NCBI GenBank assembly: GCA_023405815.1
Contig: JAEXXM010000026.1
Coordinates: 186,001-250,000, forward strand
Length of the DNA stretch: 64,000 nt
Source of the DNA: Pseudomonadota bacterium
GTDB lineage: Bacteria; Pseudomonadota; Alphaproteobacteria; Rhizobiales; Hyphomicrobiaceae
Reading direction: 5' to 3'
The notes below the pieces were generated by a model. That model had not been told where the DNA came from. It saw only the letters and a program-made list of their open reading frames with translations, and ran no database searches. Each line of letters opens with the position of its first letter. The first letter of the stretch is position 1. The position numbers and the translations under genes are program-made. Positions 1 through 9,891 of this stretch are shown here, one piece after another.

Positions 1-1
1 C

Positions 2-1294
2 GAGCGCTCCGGTTCCAGCGACCTGACGGGCTACCCCGCGCGCGTAGGTCCCTGGAAGCAGATCGGCGACAAGCCGTTCATCGAGGAGAATCCGCGCTGG
101 AGCGATCAGGGCTGTCATCGCTCGCTTTATTCGTATCAGCTCCGCGCCGCCCTGCAGCTCTCCATCGAGGATGACCATCGCGCCGTGACCTACGTCGGCG
201 TCGCCTGCTCCGGCTCGGAGGTCACCTACGGCCTCTTCCTCCGCTACGCCGGCAACGAATGGGTGCCCAACCCGACCGACATGTCGCAAATATCCGCCGT
301 CGCGGCAGCACAGTGCGACGATCACGACGCGCCGTTCCAGGACCTGCCCGAGGCGTATCACATGGATGGCACGATCCCCGAGCTGAAGGGCGGGCTTGTG
401 CTGCGCAAGTGCGATCCCATCAATGCGCGCAAGATCGACTTGCTGTTCGTATCGGTGGGCGGCAACGACGTCGGCTTCTCGCGCCTGCTCGCCAACTCGG
501 TCCTATCGGATGAATCGACGCTGCGCATGCTGGGTGGCTGGTTCGGCCAGGTGCACGGTCTCGACGACGCGAGCCTCGGCCTCGAAGCGCTGAAGCTGCG
601 CTACAAGTCGCTGAACCGCGCGATCCACTATTTGCTGCACATCCCTTGGGAGCAGTCTGACCGCGTGCTGCTGACGGCCTATCCCGGGCTCGCGCTGCAG
701 GGCGACGGCACGAGCACCTGTCCCGACGGTGCCGCCGGCATGGACGTACTACCCGACTTCCAGTTGAGCGAGGCCAAGCTTCGCGTCGGCACATGGATCG
801 CCGACAAGCTCAACACGGCGATGAAGGAAGCAGCCGACCACTACCAATGGACGTTCGTCGATAGCCACCGGCGCGACTTTCTCGGCCGCGGCATCTGTGC
901 CGGCACCACGTATGACGGCGCTGACATTGCCGACGACCTGCGCTTGCCGCGCAAGACGGCCGAAGGATGGCGCCCCTACAACCCCGCCGACTACAAGGCG
1001 TATGCCACGCGCCAGCGCTGGTTCCGCACACCCAACGACGCGTTCATGACCGGAAACTTCCACGTTGCCGCCTCGCTGTTGCAGAAGGTGCTGAAGCTCA
1101 ATGCCTTCGCCTGGTTCCAGCTCGTGCTGGCGTCGACCTACTCGGGCGCGTTCCATCCGACCGCAGAAGGACAGGCGGCAATCGCCGACGCAGTCGCACA
1201 CAAGGCTCGTGGCGTGCTGTCGAAGTATGGGCAGGGGCCGGAGCAGCCGCTGCCGGCGGTCGCTAAGCCTGATAGCTTCATCGGCTTGCAGTAG
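2..1294 (+). CDS. SGNH/GDSL-family hydrolase, 5' end outside window
   Basis: The reading frame is open from base 2, so the start lies upstream of the window; an internal ATG/GTG further in would cut away conserved sequence. Visible SGNH-hydrolase blocks are the segment CHRSLYSYQ near the N-terminal side, VACSGSE, GGNDVGFS (block III, with the Gly-x-Asn-Asp oxyanion residues) and GAFHPTAEGQ near the C-terminus (block V, catalytic His). The family comprises esterases and lipases acting on acyl or acetyl esters, often exported. The substrate cannot be told from the sequence. It is convergent with trmFO, only 6 bp apart. The family call is good; the exact enzyme activity is unknown. Confidence 0.75.
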   Translation, partial: ERSGSSDLTGYPARVGPWKQIGDKPFIEENPRWSDQGCHRSLYSYQLRAALQLSIEDDHRAVTYVGVACSGSEVTYGLFLRYAGNEWVPNPTDMSQISAVAAAQCDDHDAPFQDLPEAYHMDGTIPELKGGLVLRKCDPINARKIDLLFVSVGGNDVGFSRLLANSVLSDESTLRMLGGWFGQVHGLDDASLGLEALKLRYKSLNRAIHYLLHIPWEQSDRVLLTAYPGLALQGDGTSTCPDGAAGMDVLPDFQLSEAKLRVGTWIADKLNTAMKEAADHYQWTFVDSHRRDFLGRGICAGTTYDGADIADDLRLPRKTAEGWRPYNPADYKAYATRQRWFRTPNDAFMTGNFHVAASLLQKVLKLNAFAWFQLVLASTYSGAFHPTAEGQAAIADAVAHKARGVLSKYGQGPEQPLPAVAKPDSFIGLQ

Positions 1295-1300
1295 GTCTAA

Positions 1301-2710
1301 TTATTCCGCGGCGGCGGGCATGGCGTTCCCGGTTAGCCAGCGATCGATGTCCGAAAGTGCGCGCACGCTCATGGCACGCTTCTTCGCCCGTCCGCGCTCC
1401 TTGCCTTTGAGCCGCCGCCCCTCGGCATCCTTCTCGGGCCCTTCGATCTCGGGAAACAGCCCGTAGTTGACGTTCATCGGCTGGAACGATGAGCGCCCGC
1501 CGTCCTCGTCGGCCGACAGGTGTCCGCCGGTGATGTGCCCGATGAGGGCCCCGAGCGCCGTAGTCGGCGGCGGCGCTCCGATCTTTCGCCCGAGCCGCTC
1601 CGCGGCGGCGAAGCGACCGGCCAGCAGTCCGATCGCCGCGCTCTCCACGTAGCCCTCGACGCCGGTGATCTGCCCGGCAAAGCGCAGCCGCGGCATCGCC
1701 TTCAACCGTAGCGATTGATCGAGCAGCCTCGGGCTGTTGATGAAGGTGTTGCGGTGCAGGCCGCCGAGGCGCGCGAACTCCGCCTCCTGCAATCCGGGGA
1801 TCATGCGGAAGATGCGCACCTGCTCGGCGTGCTTCAGCTTGGTCTGGAAGCCGACCATGTTCCACAGCGTGCCGAGCGCATTGTCCTGGCGAAGCTGCAC
1901 CACGGCATGGGGCCAGCGCCCGGTGCGCGGATCATCGAGCCCCACCGGCTTCATCGGGCCATAGCGCAGCGTGTCGCGTCCGCGCTCCGCCATCACCTCG
2001 ATCGGCAGGCACCCGTCGAAGTAGGGCGTCGACGCCTCCCATTCCTTGAAGCTCGTCTTCTCGCCCGCGAGCAACGCATCGATGAACGCCTCGTATTCGT
2101 CGCGCGTCATCGGGCAGTTGAGATAGTCGGCACCCGTTCCAGCGGGACCGCTCTTGCCGTAGCGCGACTGGAACCATGCGACTGACGTATCGATCGACTC
2201 GCGATGCACGACCGGCGCGATGGCGTCGAAGAACGCGAGGTCGCCTTCGCCCGTCACCGCGCGCACGGCGGCGCTTAGCTCCGGCGAGGTAAGCGGCCCC
2301 GTGGCGACGACGACGCTATCCCAGTCTTCCGGCGGCAACCCGGCGACTTCGCTGCGTTCCAGCGTCACCAGCGGATGCCGTGCGAGCCGCTCGGTCACTT
2401 CCGACGCGAAGGCATCGCGATCGACCGCGAGCGCGCCGCCCGCCGGCAGCTTGTGCTTGTCGCCCGCAGAGAGGATGAGCGAACCCGCCCGGCGCATCTC
2501 CTCGTGCAGCAGTCCGACCGCATTGTACTCCCAGTCGTCGGCTCGAAACGAGTTGGAGCATACGAGCTCGGCGAGCTGGTCGGTCTTGTGCGCGTCCGTC
2601 ATCCGCTTCGGGCGCATCTCGTGTACCACGACCGGGAGGCCGGCAGACACGATTTGCCAGGCGGCTTCCGAGCCCGCCAGGCCCCCGCCGACGACGTGAA
2701 TGGGTTTCAT
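1301..2710 (-). CDS. trmFO: Methylenetetrahydrofolate--tRNA-(uracil-5-)-methyltransferase TrmFO
   Basis: This FAD enzyme makes 5-methyluridine at position 54 of tRNA using methylenetetrahydrofolate as carbon donor. The N-terminus shows the dinucleotide-binding motif [13 protein letters not shown], followed by the family signature [11 protein letters not shown] (with the conserved Cys) and the C-terminal block INSPRLLD. From the ATG at 2710 the protein has 469 residues, the usual TrmFO length; an ATG at 2719 would add three residues, and the longer open frame up to 2803 has no family support. TrmFO replaces the SAM-dependent TrmA of enterobacteria and is typical of alphaproteobacteria and Gram-positive bacteria. 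Confidence 0.95.
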   Translation of the reverse strand: MKPIHVVGGGLAGSEAAWQIVSAGLPVVVHEMRPKRMTDAHKTDQLAELVCSNSFRADDWEYNAVGLLHEEMRRAGSLILSAGDKHKLPAGGALAVDRDAFASEVTERLARHPLVTLERSEVAGLPPEDWDSVVVATGPLTSPELSAAVRAVTGEGDLAFFDAIAPVVHRESIDTSVAWFQSRYGKSGPAGTGADYLNCPMTRDEYEAFIDALLAGEKTSFKEWEASTPYFDGCLPIEVMAERGRDTLRYGPMKPVGLDDPRTGRWPHAVVQLRQDNALGTLWNMVGFQTKLKHAEQVRIFRMIPGLQEAEFARLGGLHRNTFINSPRLLDQSLRLKAMPRLRFAGQITGVEGYVESAAIGLLAGRFAAAERLGRKIGAPPPTTALGALIGHITGGHLSADEDGGRSSFQPMNVNYGLFPEIEGPEKDAEGRRLKGKERGRAKKRAMSVRALSDIDRWLTGNAMPAAAE

Positions 2711-2873
2711 CTCATGCATGCGGAGCAAACTAGTGGAAAGGAAGGACCGCCTCAATGCGGGCAAGCTTAACGGCCGTGCAAATGGGGGCCGCATTCCCGA
2801 CATTGTTTTGGACCCGGTAGCCCGATATCGTCACATCCGGACGAAGTCGACGGGATCGGGCTCAGGATCTGCC

Positions 2874-3968
2874 ATGTCACGCTATGTGAAGCGACTAGAC
2901 CGCGACCTCGTGCGCTGGCGTGAGGCAGGTTGGATCAACGCCGATGGCGAAACAGCCATCCGCCGCGACCTTGCCACGACCGCCGGCAGCAAATTGGACC
3001 TCGCCACCGCGCTCGGCATTCTCGGCGCCGTGCTCATCGGCTTCGGCGCCATGAGCTTCGTTGCTGCGCACTGGAGCGAGATGCCGCGTCTCTTCCGCCT
3101 GGCACTCATCTTCGGCGCCCTCTTTGCCTCCTATGGCATTGCCGGGGTGCTTTTCGAGCGCAAGCATCCGACCTTCGCCCACGCGGCCATCCTCGCCGGC
3201 GTGTCGATGTTCGGCGCCGGCATCATGCTCATCGCCCAGATGTTCCATATCGAGGGGCACCCGCCTGACGCCGTGCTCACCTGGGCGCTGGGCGCCCTTG
3301 CCGCCGGCGTGATCCTCAAGTCCAACCCCGCGCTCGCCGTGGCGATGCTGCTCGTCTGCCTTTGGAGCGGTTGGGAGTTGATCGACAACGGTTGGACGCA
3401 CTGGCCCTTCCTGTTGGGCTGGGGCGCCGTGACCGCGGCGATCGTCTGGCAACGCTGGAATGCAGGATTGCACCTTGCGGCAGTCGCCCTGGCGCTATGG
3501 ATCGTCAGCCTCGGTTACACGCTTTTTGACGGCAACGGCCACGGCGTCGTCGTCGGCCTCGGCCTGCTCGTTGCTGCCGCCGGCGTAGCAGGGCCGGTCG
3601 TGGATGATCGCCTTTCCGCCTGGTCGACGTCGATCATCGCCTACGGAATGAGCATCGCCTATGCCGGGCTCTTCGCCCTGCAGTTCGTCAAGAGCCTGCC
3701 GCTCGACTACTTCATCCTGCTCGCGATTCTAAGTCTCGCGCTTGTGCTCGGCGGCATTGCGCTGGGCTTGAAGCTCGCCAGTCCCGCGCTGCTCTGGCTC
3801 GGCTACGCCGGCTTCTCGATCGAGGTGCTCGGCATCTACTTCAAGACCGTGGGCACGCTGCTCGGCTCGTCATTCTTCTTCCTGTCAGCCGGTGCGCTGG
3901 TCATTCTTCTCTCCTTCGTCGCCTATCGCCTTCACGCCCGCGTCAAGCCTGGATTGGAGCCGTCATGA
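2874..3968 (+). CDS. DUF2157 domain multi-pass membrane protein
   Basis: The N-terminal 45 residues are soluble and contain the DUF2157-type stretch DLVRWREAGWI; the rest is about ten hydrophobic segments. The ATG at 2874 begins the conserved part; the frame is open further upstream into trmFO sequence but that part has no family character. The stop overlaps the start of the next gene by 4 bp (ATGA), so the two are translationally coupled. DUF2157 and GDYXXLXY proteins are commonly adjacent, sometimes as a DUF4401 variant; their biochemical role is not known. Confidence 0.85.
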   Translation: MSRYVKRLDRDLVRWREAGWINADGETAIRRDLATTAGSKLDLATALGILGAVLIGFGAMSFVAAHWSEMPRLFRLALIFGALFASYGIAGVLFERKHPTFAHAAILAGVSMFGAGIMLIAQMFHIEGHPPDAVLTWALGALAAGVILKSNPALAVAMLLVCLWSGWELIDNGWTHWPFLLGWGAVTAAIVWQRWNAGLHLAAVALALWIVSLGYTLFDGNGHGVVVGLGLLVAAAGVAGPVVDDRLSAWSTSIIAYGMSIAYAGLFALQFVKSLPLDYFILLAILSLALVLGGIALGLKLASPALLWLGYAGFSIEVLGIYFKTVGTLLGSSFFFLSAGALVILLSFVAYRLHARVKPGLEPS

Positions 3969-4546
3969 CCCCGGAGCGTCGCAACCTCTGGCTGGCGATC
4001 GCCGCCGTCGCCCTCGGCCAGGCCGCCGTGCTCGGCTGGATGATCTGGGACCGCACCTCTCTGCTCGCCAACGGCCGCGAGGTCGTGCTCGAGGTCATCC
4101 CGGTCGATCCGCGCAGTCTCTTTCGCGGGGATTACGTGATCCTCGGCTATGACATCTCGCGCTACACGCTGCCGCCGGGATCGACACCGCCCCAGCGGAA
4201 CGATCCGTTCTACGTTACGCTGCGCAAGGGCACGGGCGACAACTGGCAGGCCGTGGCGGGTGCAACTGAGGCTCCCGCGCAGGTCGCACCTGACGAGGTC
4301 GTCATAAAGGGACGGGTCGACTACGTCACGCTACCGGTGCCCGATCAGCGCCAGGAGCCTGTTGTCGTCGGCGTCCACTACGGCATTGAGAGCTTCTTCG
4401 TTCCCGAGGGGACAGGGCGCGAGCTCGAGGGGATGGTCGGCGACAAGAAGATCTCGGCCCTGATCGCCGTCGGCTCCGATGGCCAGCCCGCCATCAAGGG
4501 CCTGATTTCGGAAGGCAAACGCGTCTACGACGAGCCGCTGCTCTAG
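3965..4546 (+). CDS. GDYXXLXY domain membrane-anchored protein
   Basis: The protein of 193 residues has one N-terminal membrane segment (about residues 8-27) and then an extracytoplasmic domain. The defining motif is visible as RGDYVILGY at about residues 54-62, preceded by the conserved VDPRSLF. The last part resembles the usual GDYXXLXY C-terminus ending in a modified YDEPLL tail. It starts inside the end of the DUF2157 gene, and the two probably form a membrane complex. Function is unknown for the family. Confidence 0.85.
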   Translation: MTPERRNLWLAIAAVALGQAAVLGWMIWDRTSLLANGREVVLEVIPVDPRSLFRGDYVILGYDISRYTLPPGSTPPQRNDPFYVTLRKGTGDNWQAVAGATEAPAQVAPDEVVIKGRVDYVTLPVPDQRQEPVVVGVHYGIESFFVPEGTGRELEGMVGDKKISALIAVGSDGQPAIKGLISEGKRVYDEPLL

Positions 4547-4678
4547 CTGGCGCCGGGTGCCTGTGGCCGGTTTGCCGCTGAATGCGCTGATTTACCCTCG
4601 TCGGCCCTCGCCCCTATCGAGCCGGCAAGTGGAATCTGGCACTGTCCACACAAATCATCGTCAATAATGGGGGTAGGG

Positions 4679-5026
4679 ATGTCGCCCAGGTCTATGCTTG
4701 TGCTCGTGCTCGGTGCGTTTGTCGCTGCGGCGCTTTCCGTGCCCGTGAACGCCGCCTCCGACACCGGCCTGGCCACGGCTCTGCACGAGGTGCGACGCGA
4801 GGGCGGTCGACTGTGCATGACCGATCATTGGCATTATGGAAGCAGCGGCACCGAAGGGTCCAAGGCAGCCGCGCAGCGCGCAGCAATTCGTTCCTGGCAG
4901 GACTTCACCGACCTCGAGTACGGCAGCGTTTGGGCGCGCTTCAGCCGCGCGGCGAGCCGCAAAGTCGGCTGCTCGCGCCGCGGCGGCGGCTGGGTGTGCG
5001 ACGTCGAAGCCCGCCCCTGCAGGTAA
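4679..5026 (+). CDS. Small exported protein with conserved Cys and Trp residues, function unknown
   Basis: From the ATG at 4679 the protein has 115 residues with a clear signal peptide (hydrophobic LVLVLGAFVAAAL, cleavage likely after VNA). A GGGGG tract just upstream fits a ribosome binding site; an ATG at 4667 is the alternative start. The mature part has the pattern WQDFTDLEYGSVWARF, then Cys residues in KVGCS, WVCDV and RPC that could form disulfides in the periplasm. I do not recognise a named family. The gene stands alone, convergent with the DUF937-like gene. Confidence 0.65.
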   Translation: MSPRSMLVLVLGAFVAAALSVPVNAASDTGLATALHEVRREGGRLCMTDHWHYGSSGTEGSKAAAQRAAIRSWQDFTDLEYGSVWARFSRAASRKVGCSRRGGGWVCDVEARPCR

Positions 5027-5048
5027 TCCGCGATCGGATTTGGCCGAT

Positions 5049-5855
5049 CTAACGGCTGCGCAGCTTGCGCAGCCGTTCTTGCATCCGCGCGCTCGCGTTC
5101 TGCAGCGCCGACCTTGCCACCTTCTGTGCGTGTGCGAACCACGGCGCATGACGCGCGCGCACGCCTAGACCCTCGGCCAGGACCTGCCGCACGGCACCGA
5201 TCCGGTCGCCAGAGCCTGGGTTACGGATGCGCTCTGCGAGCTCGCGATAGAGCTGCTCGCGCTCTGGTCCAGAGCCGGACGTGGCGACGGTCGTGCCGCT
5301 GAAGAACCCGCTGCTGCCCCGCCCGACGGGAAGCTGTGCCGAAGCCGCGGTTGCGGCGCTATCCTCGACCGCACCTGCGCTCCCTTCGCCGTTGCGCGCC
5401 AAGGCCGATAGTCCGGGGCGCGTCCTCTCGGACAGTGCGCCCATGAACATCGCGGCGACGACGGGCAAAAGGTACTCGGCGATCATCTGGCTGATCTCGG
5501 CGCCCTCCGCCGCACGAGTGGCGATGACGGAGCTGGCGCTGTGTCCCGCAAGCGCCGTCAGCGCCTCGCTGCCGATGACCTGCGTCGACGTCGCCCCCAT
5601 CAGGGTCGCATCTTTGAGAACAAGCTCGTAGTTGTTCTTGCCGAGCAGCTCGACGAGGCGGGCAAGCGTGGCGCGCGATAGCGTCTGCTCATCGAACAAG
5701 AGCGTCAGGGCCGCCAGCATTTCCAGGATGGCGGCCTTCGCCTTGGGTCGCGGCAGATGGAATGCGCGCGCCAGGTTGTCGATTACCAGGCCATTCTGGG
5801 CGCGCGTGAACTCGGCCCAGATTGGTCCCCGCTTGCCTCGATCCATTAGCCCCAT
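5049..5855 (-). CDS. DUF937-like protein
   Basis: This 268-residue protein contains a repeated-helix pattern reminiscent of DUF937 proteins: conserved-looking LARLVELLGKNNYELVLKD, QVIGSEALTALAGHSASS and ISQMIAEYLLPVVAAMFMGAL. The C-terminal third is low-complexity (Gly, Ser, Ala) followed by a basic helical tail with RxxRxRxxR spacing. No signal peptide is apparent. Start codons at 5858 (GTG), 5855 (ATG) and 5846 (ATG) are all possible. The family assignment is tentative and the function of DUF937 proteins is not established. Confidence 0.6.
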   Translation of the reverse strand: MGLMDRGKRGPIWAEFTRAQNGLVIDNLARAFHLPRPKAKAAILEMLAALTLLFDEQTLSRATLARLVELLGKNNYELVLKDATLMGATSTQVIGSEALTALAGHSASSVIATRAAEGAEISQMIAEYLLPVVAAMFMGALSERTRPGLSALARNGEGSAGAVEDSAATAASAQLPVGRGSSGFFSGTTVATSGSGPEREQLYRELAERIRNPGSGDRIGAVRQVLAEGLGVRARHAPWFAHAQKVARSALQNASARMQERLRKLRSR

Positions 5856-6373
5856 CACGGGCAGACTTTGTGTTGAACCGGCAGGAGCTGCACGGTGTGA
5901 TCCCCCGTGTGTTAGCGCTGTGACCGCGAAAATGGCGGGCGGCTGAATGTCCCCGAGCTATCTAGTACACTGATCCGCAGAGATAATCACCAACTTGACG
6001 TGCGGTTCCTGAAGAACCGGATGGGCCCTGCCGCACCCGCAGCGCGACCCATGGCTCCAACGCCCAGGGCCATGGCGAGATGGCTATGCACTGCACAGCG
6101 ATGAGGCACTTTTCGCCACCCCGCGGAGGGCGCTGCTGGCGAGCGTCGTATTTTAGTCCGAGAGAGGGGAGGCCCGGTCGCCCGGACCCCGCTTTTATAG
6201 TGGAGTATTCGCCGTTTGCAGGCCGCGAACTGCACCCTGCACTTGTGTTGCAACTCACCCACACATTTGGCATGGTCCGGCCGCGAATCGCCAACCAAAG
6301 CGAGCCGCTGGCGTCATCCCATGGCGTCAGGCAGACCTCGCATTTCTTTCTAGGGCGCCAAAGGGGTTCACAA
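5856..6373. other. Gene-free leader of hppA
   Basis: About 520 bp without a convincing gene between the DUF937-like gene and hppA. The forward frame of hppA is open back to 6080, but that stretch has no pyrophosphatase character and lacks a membrane segment. It holds three consecutive inverted repeats at 6003-6075 (listed separately). The segment immediately before hppA carries an AGGGG ribosome binding site. Confidence 0.5.
6003..6075. promoter_or_regulatory. Three consecutive stem-loops upstream of hppA
   Basis: Stem 1 is CGGTTC/GAACCG (6003-6008 with 6014-6019, 5-base loop). Stem 2 is ATGGG/CCCAT (6021-6025 with 6048-6052) enclosing CTGC/GCAG. Stem 3 is CCATGGC/GCCATGG (6049-6055 with 6069-6075); its left arm shares bases with stem 2, so stems 2 and 3 are mutually exclusive. 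The structures can form on either strand, so this may be an hppA leader element, an attenuator or a small RNA. No known riboswitch is recognised. Confidence 0.4.
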
Positions 6374-8548
6374 ATGACGGAGTTTCTGTGGGGGATCGTC
6401 GGCTGCGGCGTGCTCGCGCTCGCTTATGCAGCTTACACGATCCGATCGGTGATGAGTGCCGATGCTGGCACAGCGCGCATGCAAGAGATTGCCGGCGCGG
6501 TGCGTGAAGGCGCCCAAGCCTATCTCAATCGGCAGTACACGACGGTCGCCATGGTCGGCGCCGTAATCTTCATCATTGCCTGGATACTGCTCGGCCCGCT
6601 CGTCGCCGTCGGCTTCCTCATCGGCGCGGTTCTCTCGGGTGCCGCTGGCTATGTCGGCATGAATGTCTCGGTGCGCGCCAACGTCCGCACGGCACAGGCG
6701 GCGACGCACTCGCTCGCGCGCGGCCTCGACATCGCCTTTAAGTCCGGCGCTGTGACGGGCATGCTCGTCGCCGGCATGGCTCTGCTCGGGGTCTCCGGCT
6801 ACTTCCTCTTCCTCACCGGCGGCCTCGGCTTTGCCGCTAACGACCGCACCGTCACCGACGCGCTCGTCGCGCTCGGCTTCGGCGCGTCGCTCATTTCCAT
6901 CTTCGCCCGTCTCGGTGGCGGCATCTTCACCAAGGGCGCCGACGTCGGTGGCGACCTCGTCGGCAAGGTCGAAGCCGGTATCCCGGAGGACGATCCGCGC
7001 AATCCGGCGACCATCGCCGATAACGTCGGTGACAACGTCGGCGATTGCGCCGGCATGGCCGCTGACCTGTTCGAGACCTACGCCGTGACCGTCGTCGCCA
7101 CGATGGTGCTCGGCTCGATCTTCTTCGCCGGCCAGCCGAACCTCGAGATCCTGATGATCTATCCGCTCGCGATTTGCGCGGCCTGCATCGTCACCTCGAT
7201 CATCGGCACCTTCTTCGTCAAGCTCGGCACCAACAACTCGATCATGGGAGCGCTCTATCGCGGCTTTCTCGCGAGTGCCGTGCTCTCCGTCGCGGGCCTT
7301 TGGGCTGCGACTCAGTATGTGCTGGGCGGCTTCGGCGAGGTCGGGACCGCTGCCGGCGTCACGATCACGGGCTACAACCTGTTCATCTGCGGCCTGATCG
7401 GCCTCGCGGTGACCGGCCTCATCATCTGGATAACCGAGTACTACACGGGCATCGGCTACAAGCCCGTGCGCTCGATTGCCCAGGCCTCCGTCACCGGCCA
7501 CGGCACCAACGTCATCCAGGGCCTGGCCGTCTCGCTCGAGGCGACCGCCCTGCCGGCCATCGTCATCGTCGCCGGCATCCTCTCCACCTACTCTATCGCC
7601 GGCCTCTTCGGCACCGCCATCGCCACCACGACGATGCTCGGCCTCGCCGGCATGGTCGTCGCGCTCGACGCTTTCGGCCCGGTGACCGACAATGCCGGTG
7701 GTATCGCAGAGATGTCCGGTCTGCCGAAGGAAGTGCGCCGCTCCACCGACGCTCTCGACGCGGTCGGCAACACGACGAAGGCCGTGACCAAGGGCTACGC
7801 CATCGGCTCTGCCGGTCTCGGCGCCCTCGTGCTGTTCGCGGCCTATAGCTACGACCTGCAGCACTTCATCGACGAGGCGAACAAGCCGGGCGCGACGGGC
7901 TATGCCTTCTTCAAGGGTGTCAGCCCCGACTTTTCGCTCTCCAATCCTTACGTCGTCGTTGGCCTCCTGCTAGGCGGCCTCATCCCCTACCTGTTCGGCG
8001 GCATCGCCATGACGGCCGTCGGCCGCGCCGGCAGCGCCATCGTGCAGGAGGTCCGCCGCCAGTTCAAAGCCAAGCCCGGCATCATGCAGGGCAAGGATCG
8101 CCCGGACTACGCGGCCGCCGTCGACCTGCTGACGCGCGCGGCGATCAAGGAGATGGTCATCCCGTCGCTCCTGCCGGTGCTGTCGCCGATCGTCCTCTAC
8201 TTTGCGATCTACGTGATCGCGGGCGGCGGCGATGCTGGCAAGAGCGCCGCGTTCTCCGCGGTCGGCGCCATGCTGCTCGGCGTCATCGTCAACGGTCTCT
8301 TCGTTGCCATCTCCATGACCTCGGGCGGCGGCGCCTGGGACAACGCCAAGAAGCTCATCGAGGACGGCTTCGTCGATGCCAATGGCGTGAAGCATGTCAA
8401 GGGCGGCGACGCGCACAAGGCTGCCGTCACCGGCGACACTGTCGGCGATCCTTACAAGGACACCGCCGGCCCCGCCGTGAACCCGGCCATCAAGATCACC
8501 AACATCGTCGCGCTGCTTCTGCTCGCCGTGCTCGCGCAGATGAGCTGA
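6374..8548 (+). CDS. hppA: Membrane-bound proton-translocating pyrophosphatase, K+-independent type
   Basis: The enzyme couples pyrophosphate hydrolysis to proton export across the inner membrane. It has 724 residues and about 15-16 membrane segments. The substrate-binding and catalytic block [19 protein letters not shown] lies at about residues 203-221, and the segment [13 protein letters not shown] follows. At about residue 469 the sequence is [18 protein letters not shown]: Lys after GNTT, where K+-dependent enzymes carry Ala, marks the K+-independent H+-pumping subfamily known from Rhodospirillum. The ATG at 6374 starts the first membrane segment and is preceded by AGGGG. A strong terminator follows the gene. 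Confidence 0.95.
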   Translation: MTEFLWGIVGCGVLALAYAAYTIRSVMSADAGTARMQEIAGAVREGAQAYLNRQYTTVAMVGAVIFIIAWILLGPLVAVGFLIGAVLSGAAGYVGMNVSVRANVRTAQAATHSLARGLDIAFKSGAVTGMLVAGMALLGVSGYFLFLTGGLGFAANDRTVTDALVALGFGASLISIFARLGGGIFTKGADVGGDLVGKVEAGIPEDDPRNPATIADNVGDNVGDCAGMAADLFETYAVTVVATMVLGSIFFAGQPNLEILMIYPLAICAACIVTSIIGTFFVKLGTNNSIMGALYRGFLASAVLSVAGLWAATQYVLGGFGEVGTAAGVTITGYNLFICGLIGLAVTGLIIWITEYYTGIGYKPVRSIAQASVTGHGTNVIQGLAVSLEATALPAIVIVAGILSTYSIAGLFGTAIATTTMLGLAGMVVALDAFGPVTDNAGGIAEMSGLPKEVRRSTDALDAVGNTTKAVTKGYAIGSAGLGALVLFAAYSYDLQHFIDEANKPGATGYAFFKGVSPDFSLSNPYVVVGLLLGGLIPYLFGGIAMTAVGRAGSAIVQEVRRQFKAKPGIMQGKDRPDYAAAVDLLTRAAIKEMVIPSLLPVLSPIVLYFAIYVIAGGGDAGKSAAFSAVGAMLLGVIVNGLFVAISMTSGGGAWDNAKKLIEDGFVDANGVKHVKGGDAHKAAVTGDTVGDPYKDTAGPAVNPAIKITNIVALLLLAVLAQMS

Positions 8549-8573
8549 AGCACGCTTCGATCGTTGCGAATTG

Positions 8574-8603
8574 AAAAGGCCCGGCGCATTGCCGGGCCTT
8601 TTT
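8574..8603. terminator. Bidirectional intrinsic terminator between hppA and bamE
   Basis: A GC-rich stem GGCCCGGC/GCCGGGCC with the 5-base loop GCATT is flanked by AAAA on the left and TTTTT on the right. It lies between the 3' ends of convergent hppA and bamE, so it can terminate both. Confidence 0.85.
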
Positions 8604-8683
8604 CATTTCAGGCGCAGATAGTGGGATCTGACGGGGCGAGGAAGAGGGCGAGCGCCGGCAATCAGCGCGCGTCAACCCAGAAT

Positions 8684-9154
8684 CTAGTCCCCGAAGATCT
8701 GCTTCTGGCCGAGGTTGCGGAACAGCTGCTGCACGATGCCGACGTCCTTGCCGCCCGGCGCAGGCGTCGTCTTCGAGACGTAGTCGAACACACGGCCATC
8801 CTTCATGCCGTAGTTGGCGACGCGCTCCACCGTGCCGGCCTGAGAGAAGTAGACCGCGACCACCTGTCTATCTTTCTCGGTCGGCAGCATGAACGCCGTC
8901 TGCGTCGCAGTGCTCGAGATGTAGTAGTAGGCCTGGCTCGTACCGACGACCGCCGTCGTCGACGGCGTGCCGAGGTTCAATCGCACCTGCTCCTGCGTCA
9001 TGCCCGGCTGGATCTGCTGCAAGTCGCCTTCGTGGAACTGCACGCCGTGCTTGATGACGTTCGAGTCGCAGCCGGCGACCGCAAGCGCCGCCCCCAGGGC
9101 CGCCGCGGCGAGCCACGTCGGCGCCCTCGGCTTTGCCCTCGCTGTATCGATCAT
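8684..9154 (-). CDS. bamE: Outer membrane protein assembly factor BamE
   Basis: This is a lipoprotein of about 156 residues with the lipobox AVAGC (Cys at residue 29 from the ATG at 9154), so it is lipidated and sent to the outer membrane. The SmpA/OmlA domain is seen in IQPGMTQEQVRLNLGTPS, then TAFMLPTEKDRQVVAVYF and VANYGMKDGRVFDYV. BamE is a subunit of the BAM complex that inserts beta-barrel proteins. An ATG at 9184 would add ten residues before the signal peptide and is less likely. It is transcribed divergently from the CBP3-like gene. Confidence 0.92.
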   Translation of the reverse strand: MIDTARAKPRAPTWLAAAALGAALAVAGCDSNVIKHGVQFHEGDLQQIQPGMTQEQVRLNLGTPSTTAVVGTSQAYYYISSTATQTAFMLPTEKDRQVVAVYFSQAGTVERVANYGMKDGRVFDYVSKTTPAPGGKDVGIVQQLFRNLGQKQIFGD

Positions 9155-9342
9155 TGGCGGGTGGTTTTTCGACTCTCGGCGCATTTTGCTATGTCTTCTC
9201 GAGGTGCTATCTCTGCCCGCGACTTGGGGAGGCTCAAAAGCGCGCTTAGCCCGTGGCCGTACTTAATGCAACGGACGCCTGCGCAACTCTTTGGGCGTCT
9301 CCCCCGAATTTCTCACCGCACTCACCTAAGGCCCCGGCACAG

Positions 9343-9891
9343 ATGCTAGATTCCTTCAGGACCCGTGCCGAGACGCGTCGTAAAGCAAGCGAGATTTATG
9401 GCGCCGTCGTGACGCAGGCTCGGGCACCGCAATTTTACGCTGACCTGGGCGTTCCTGACACGCCCTCCGGTCGCTACGAGATGGTTGCGCTGCACGTCTT
9501 CCTGGTCCTCGAGCGGCTTCGTCCGGTCGAGGATCGGGCGTCGGCGCTGCCCCGGATGCTTGTCGAGGCCTTCGTCGCCGACATGGACGATTCCCTGCGC
9601 GAGCTCGGCACCGGCGACCTCGCCGTGCCGAAGAAGGTGCGCCGTGCCGCCGCCGGTCTCTATGAGCGCAGCCACTCGTATCGCACTGCGCTCGCGGCCC
9701 CCGATGACACGGCGTTGCGAGCACTCCTTATCGAGCATGCCTACGCTGGCACCGTCCACCCCGGCGCCGACGCGCTGGCGCGCTACGTCAGGAATGCAGT
9801 TGGATTGCTGGCAGAGGGAGATGCCGTCGAAGCGCTGCTGGCGCGGCGCGCATTCCCCTCGCCGGGCCGGACTGCGGGAGAAGCCGCATGA
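9343..9891 (+). CDS. Ubiquinol-cytochrome c chaperone family protein (CBP3-like)
   Basis: The protein of 182 residues matches the CBP3 chaperone domain: YEMVALHVFLVLERLRP, FVADMDDSLRELGTGDLAVPKKVRR and the aromatic-rich AAGLYERSHSY. In mitochondria CBP3 assists assembly of cytochrome b in complex III; bacterial members are assumed to act likewise on the bc1 complex. The ATG at 9343 was chosen because the longer frame from 9253 has an unrelated N-terminus. The stop overlaps the start of the YceD gene by 4 bp, an arrangement conserved in alphaproteobacteria. Confidence 0.88.
   Translation: MLDSFRTRAETRRKASEIYGAVVTQARAPQFYADLGVPDTPSGRYEMVALHVFLVLERLRPVEDRASALPRMLVEAFVADMDDSLRELGTGDLAVPKKVRRAAAGLYERSHSYRTALAAPDDTALRALLIEHAYAGTVHPGADALARYVRNAVGLLAEGDAVEALLARRAFPSPGRTAGEAA

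Noticed and set aside
5950..6120. Possible 6S-like RNA on the minus strand before hppA
   Set aside because: Hairpins exist, but the overall 6S architecture (closing stem, central bubble) could not be shown and the usual zapA neighbour is missing.
6368..7864. 498-codon minus-strand frame across hppA
   Set aside because: Antisense shadow; composition biased to Asp, Gly and His, and no ribosome binding site or motif.
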